A stretch of 17,143 nucleotides of DNA, taken from NCBI GenBank assembly GCA_000697455.1, contig JNET01030177.1, positions 1-17,143 of the forward strand. Direction: 5' to 3'. Below the pieces are notes generated by a model, which saw only the letters and a list, made by a program, of their open reading frames with translations, ran no database searches and was not told where the DNA came from. Each line of letters begins with the position of its first letter. Position 1 is the stretch's first letter. This stretch comes from Basidiobolus heterosporus B8920 (Eukaryota; Basidiobolomycota; Basidiobolomycetes; Basidiobolales; Basidiobolaceae). The translations under genes and the position numbers were made by a program. Positions 16,254 to 17,143 of the stretch are shown here, piece after piece.

Positions 16254-17143
16254 TTAACCTTCGTGCTGATGATCCAAGCCGCAACCATAACGACGGCTAC
16301 GGGGATATTCTTGTTCCTAATCTTCATATTCGCGACCAAAGCCGCGGCCGTAGCGGTGGCTATGTGAGTGTTCCTGTTCCTCACCTTCATCGTATTGACG
16401 ACCTAGACCACGACCATAGCGACGGCTTTGAGGGTATTCTGTTCTCTCATCTTCATATTCACGGCCAAAGTCACGGCTGTAACCACGACTACGAGGATAT
16501 TCTTGTCCCCCATCTTCATATTGACGGCCAAGACCACGGCCATAACGACGGCTACGAGGATATTCTTGCTCTTCATCATCATATTCACGGCCAAATCCGC
16601 GGTCGTAGCGATGGTTATGAGGATGTTGCTCTTCGTCATATTCATATTGGCGACCTAGACCACGACCATAGTGACGACTATAAGGGTATTCTGTTCTCTC
16701 ATCTTCATACTGACGGCCAAGACCACGGCCATAACGACGGCTACGGGGGTATTCCTGTTCCTCGTCCTCATATTGACGGCCTAAACCACGGCCGTAACGA
16801 CGGCTACGGGGGTACTCTTCCTCCTCATCCTCATATTGACGACCAAGACCACGGCCATAACTGGGGCTACGAGGATATTCTTGTTCCTCGTCTTCATATT
16901 GACGGCCTAAACCACGACCATAACGACGGCTACGAGGATATTCTTGCTCTTCATCCTCATATTGGCGACCAAGACCGCGACCATAACGACGGCTGCGGGG
17001 GTACTCTTCCTCCTCATCTTCGTATTGACGGCCCAGATCACGGCTACGGGGGTATTCTTGTTCCTCGTCCTCATATTGACGGCCTAAACCATGGCCATAA
17101 CGACGGCTACGAGGGTATTCTTGTTCCTCGTCTTCATATTCAC
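16254..17143 (-). repeat. 63-bp coding tandem repeat with a 252-bp higher-order period
   Basis: About 14 and a half copies of a 63-bp unit, in register with the reading frame (one copy 12 bp short, one 3 bp long). Units starting at 16733, 16670, 16607 and 16544 correspond one by one to those starting at 16481, 16418, 16352 and 16289: first pair ERTEYP, second pair HxHxHR, third pair RGFGREY, fourth pair ending Glu-(Asp)-Gly. So an older block of four units was itself duplicated, while units at 16735-17143 were homogenised more recently. Unit identity continues past the TAG at 16317 as far as a TAA at 16254. Confidence 0.9.
16317..17143 (-). CDS. 21-residue repeat protein, charged Tyr/Arg/Gly/Glu-rich (N-terminus outside window)
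   Basis: Open from the window edge to a TAG at 16317-16319 (275 residues visible). It is built of tandem units with consensus YGRGLGR, then QYEDEEQEY, then PRSRR: basic, acidic and basic blocks in each 21 residues, with regular tyrosines. About 14 units are visible. Units nearest the edge are almost identical; those near the C-terminus diverge, some with histidines (HPHNHR, HSHSHR). One unit lacks four residues (SRD-LGRQ near 17037). No cysteines, signal or folded domain are visible, so it should be a disordered polyampholyte. RG and SR dipeptides recall RNA-binding low-complexity regions; a wall, spore or condensate role is equally possible. The other strand is also open here, but that is a by-product of the repeat. 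Family not recognised. Confidence 0.8.
   Translation of the reverse strand, partial: EYEDEEQEYPRSRRYGHGLGRQYEDEEQEYPRSRDLGRQYEDEEEEYPRSRRYGRGLGRQYEDEEQEYPRSRRYGRGLGRQYEDEEQEYPRSPSYGRGLGRQYEDEEEEYPRSRRYGRGLGRQYEDEEQEYPRSRRYGRGLGRQYEDERTEYPYSRHYGRGLGRQYEYDEEQHPHNHRYDRGFGREYDDEEQEYPRSRRYGRGLGRQYEDGGQEYPRSRGYSRDFGREYEDERTEYPQSRRYGRGLGRQYDEGEEQEHSHSHRYGRGFGREYED

Noticed and set aside
16403-16658. Open frames on both strands with hydrophobic repeats (FIFTAK-type and NILVAVV-type)
   Set aside because: Out-of-frame translations of the 63-bp coding repeat; the period being a multiple of three keeps other frames open.

Overview
The window looks like nuclear DNA of a filamentous or early-diverging fungus; the exact lineage cannot be fixed from sequence alone. 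Evidence is a eukaryotic ribosomal protein uS3 gene with a spliced start, an Msg5-type MAP-kinase phosphatase, a secreted CRH-like GH16 wall enzyme, a secreted two-domain fasciclin protein, and two short introns (52 and 60 nt) with GT/AG ends, one with a perfect TACTAAC branch site. Several genes have a TATA element about 35-105 nt upstream of the first ATG. AATAAA-type signals follow several stops.

Layout. 1-1971: AT-rich flank with possible worn coding pieces (333-609, 690-910), then a promoter-like cluster. 1981-3000 (+): RPS3 with a 276-nt intron carrying a weak box C/D snoRNA candidate. 3951-4226 (-): possible small secreted protein. 4327-5118 (-): MAPK phosphatase. 5336-8283: about 3 kb with no convincing gene. 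8369-8656 and 9435-9683 (+): two tandem paralogous small proteins of unknown family, each with its own TATA box. 10274-11078 (-): GH16 enzyme with one intron. 11316-12584 (+): a decayed host gene. 12578-13705 (-): fasciclin protein. 13745-14686: gene-free, with a short telomere-like tract. 14778-15947 (+): Ni/Co transporter with an intron inside its metal-site motif. 16317-17143 (-): C-terminal part of a protein made almost wholly of 21-residue charged Tyr/Arg/Gly/Glu repeats, running off the window.

How they fit together. This is a mixed fungal locus, not an operon or an obvious biosynthetic cluster. Two genes (GH16, FAS1) are predicted secreted and wall-associated; the phosphatase is a signalling protein of the type that tunes MAPK pathways, including wall integrity in yeast. 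The most novel items are the tandem small-protein pair and the 21-residue repeat protein with its 4-unit higher-order period and an in-array stop codon.
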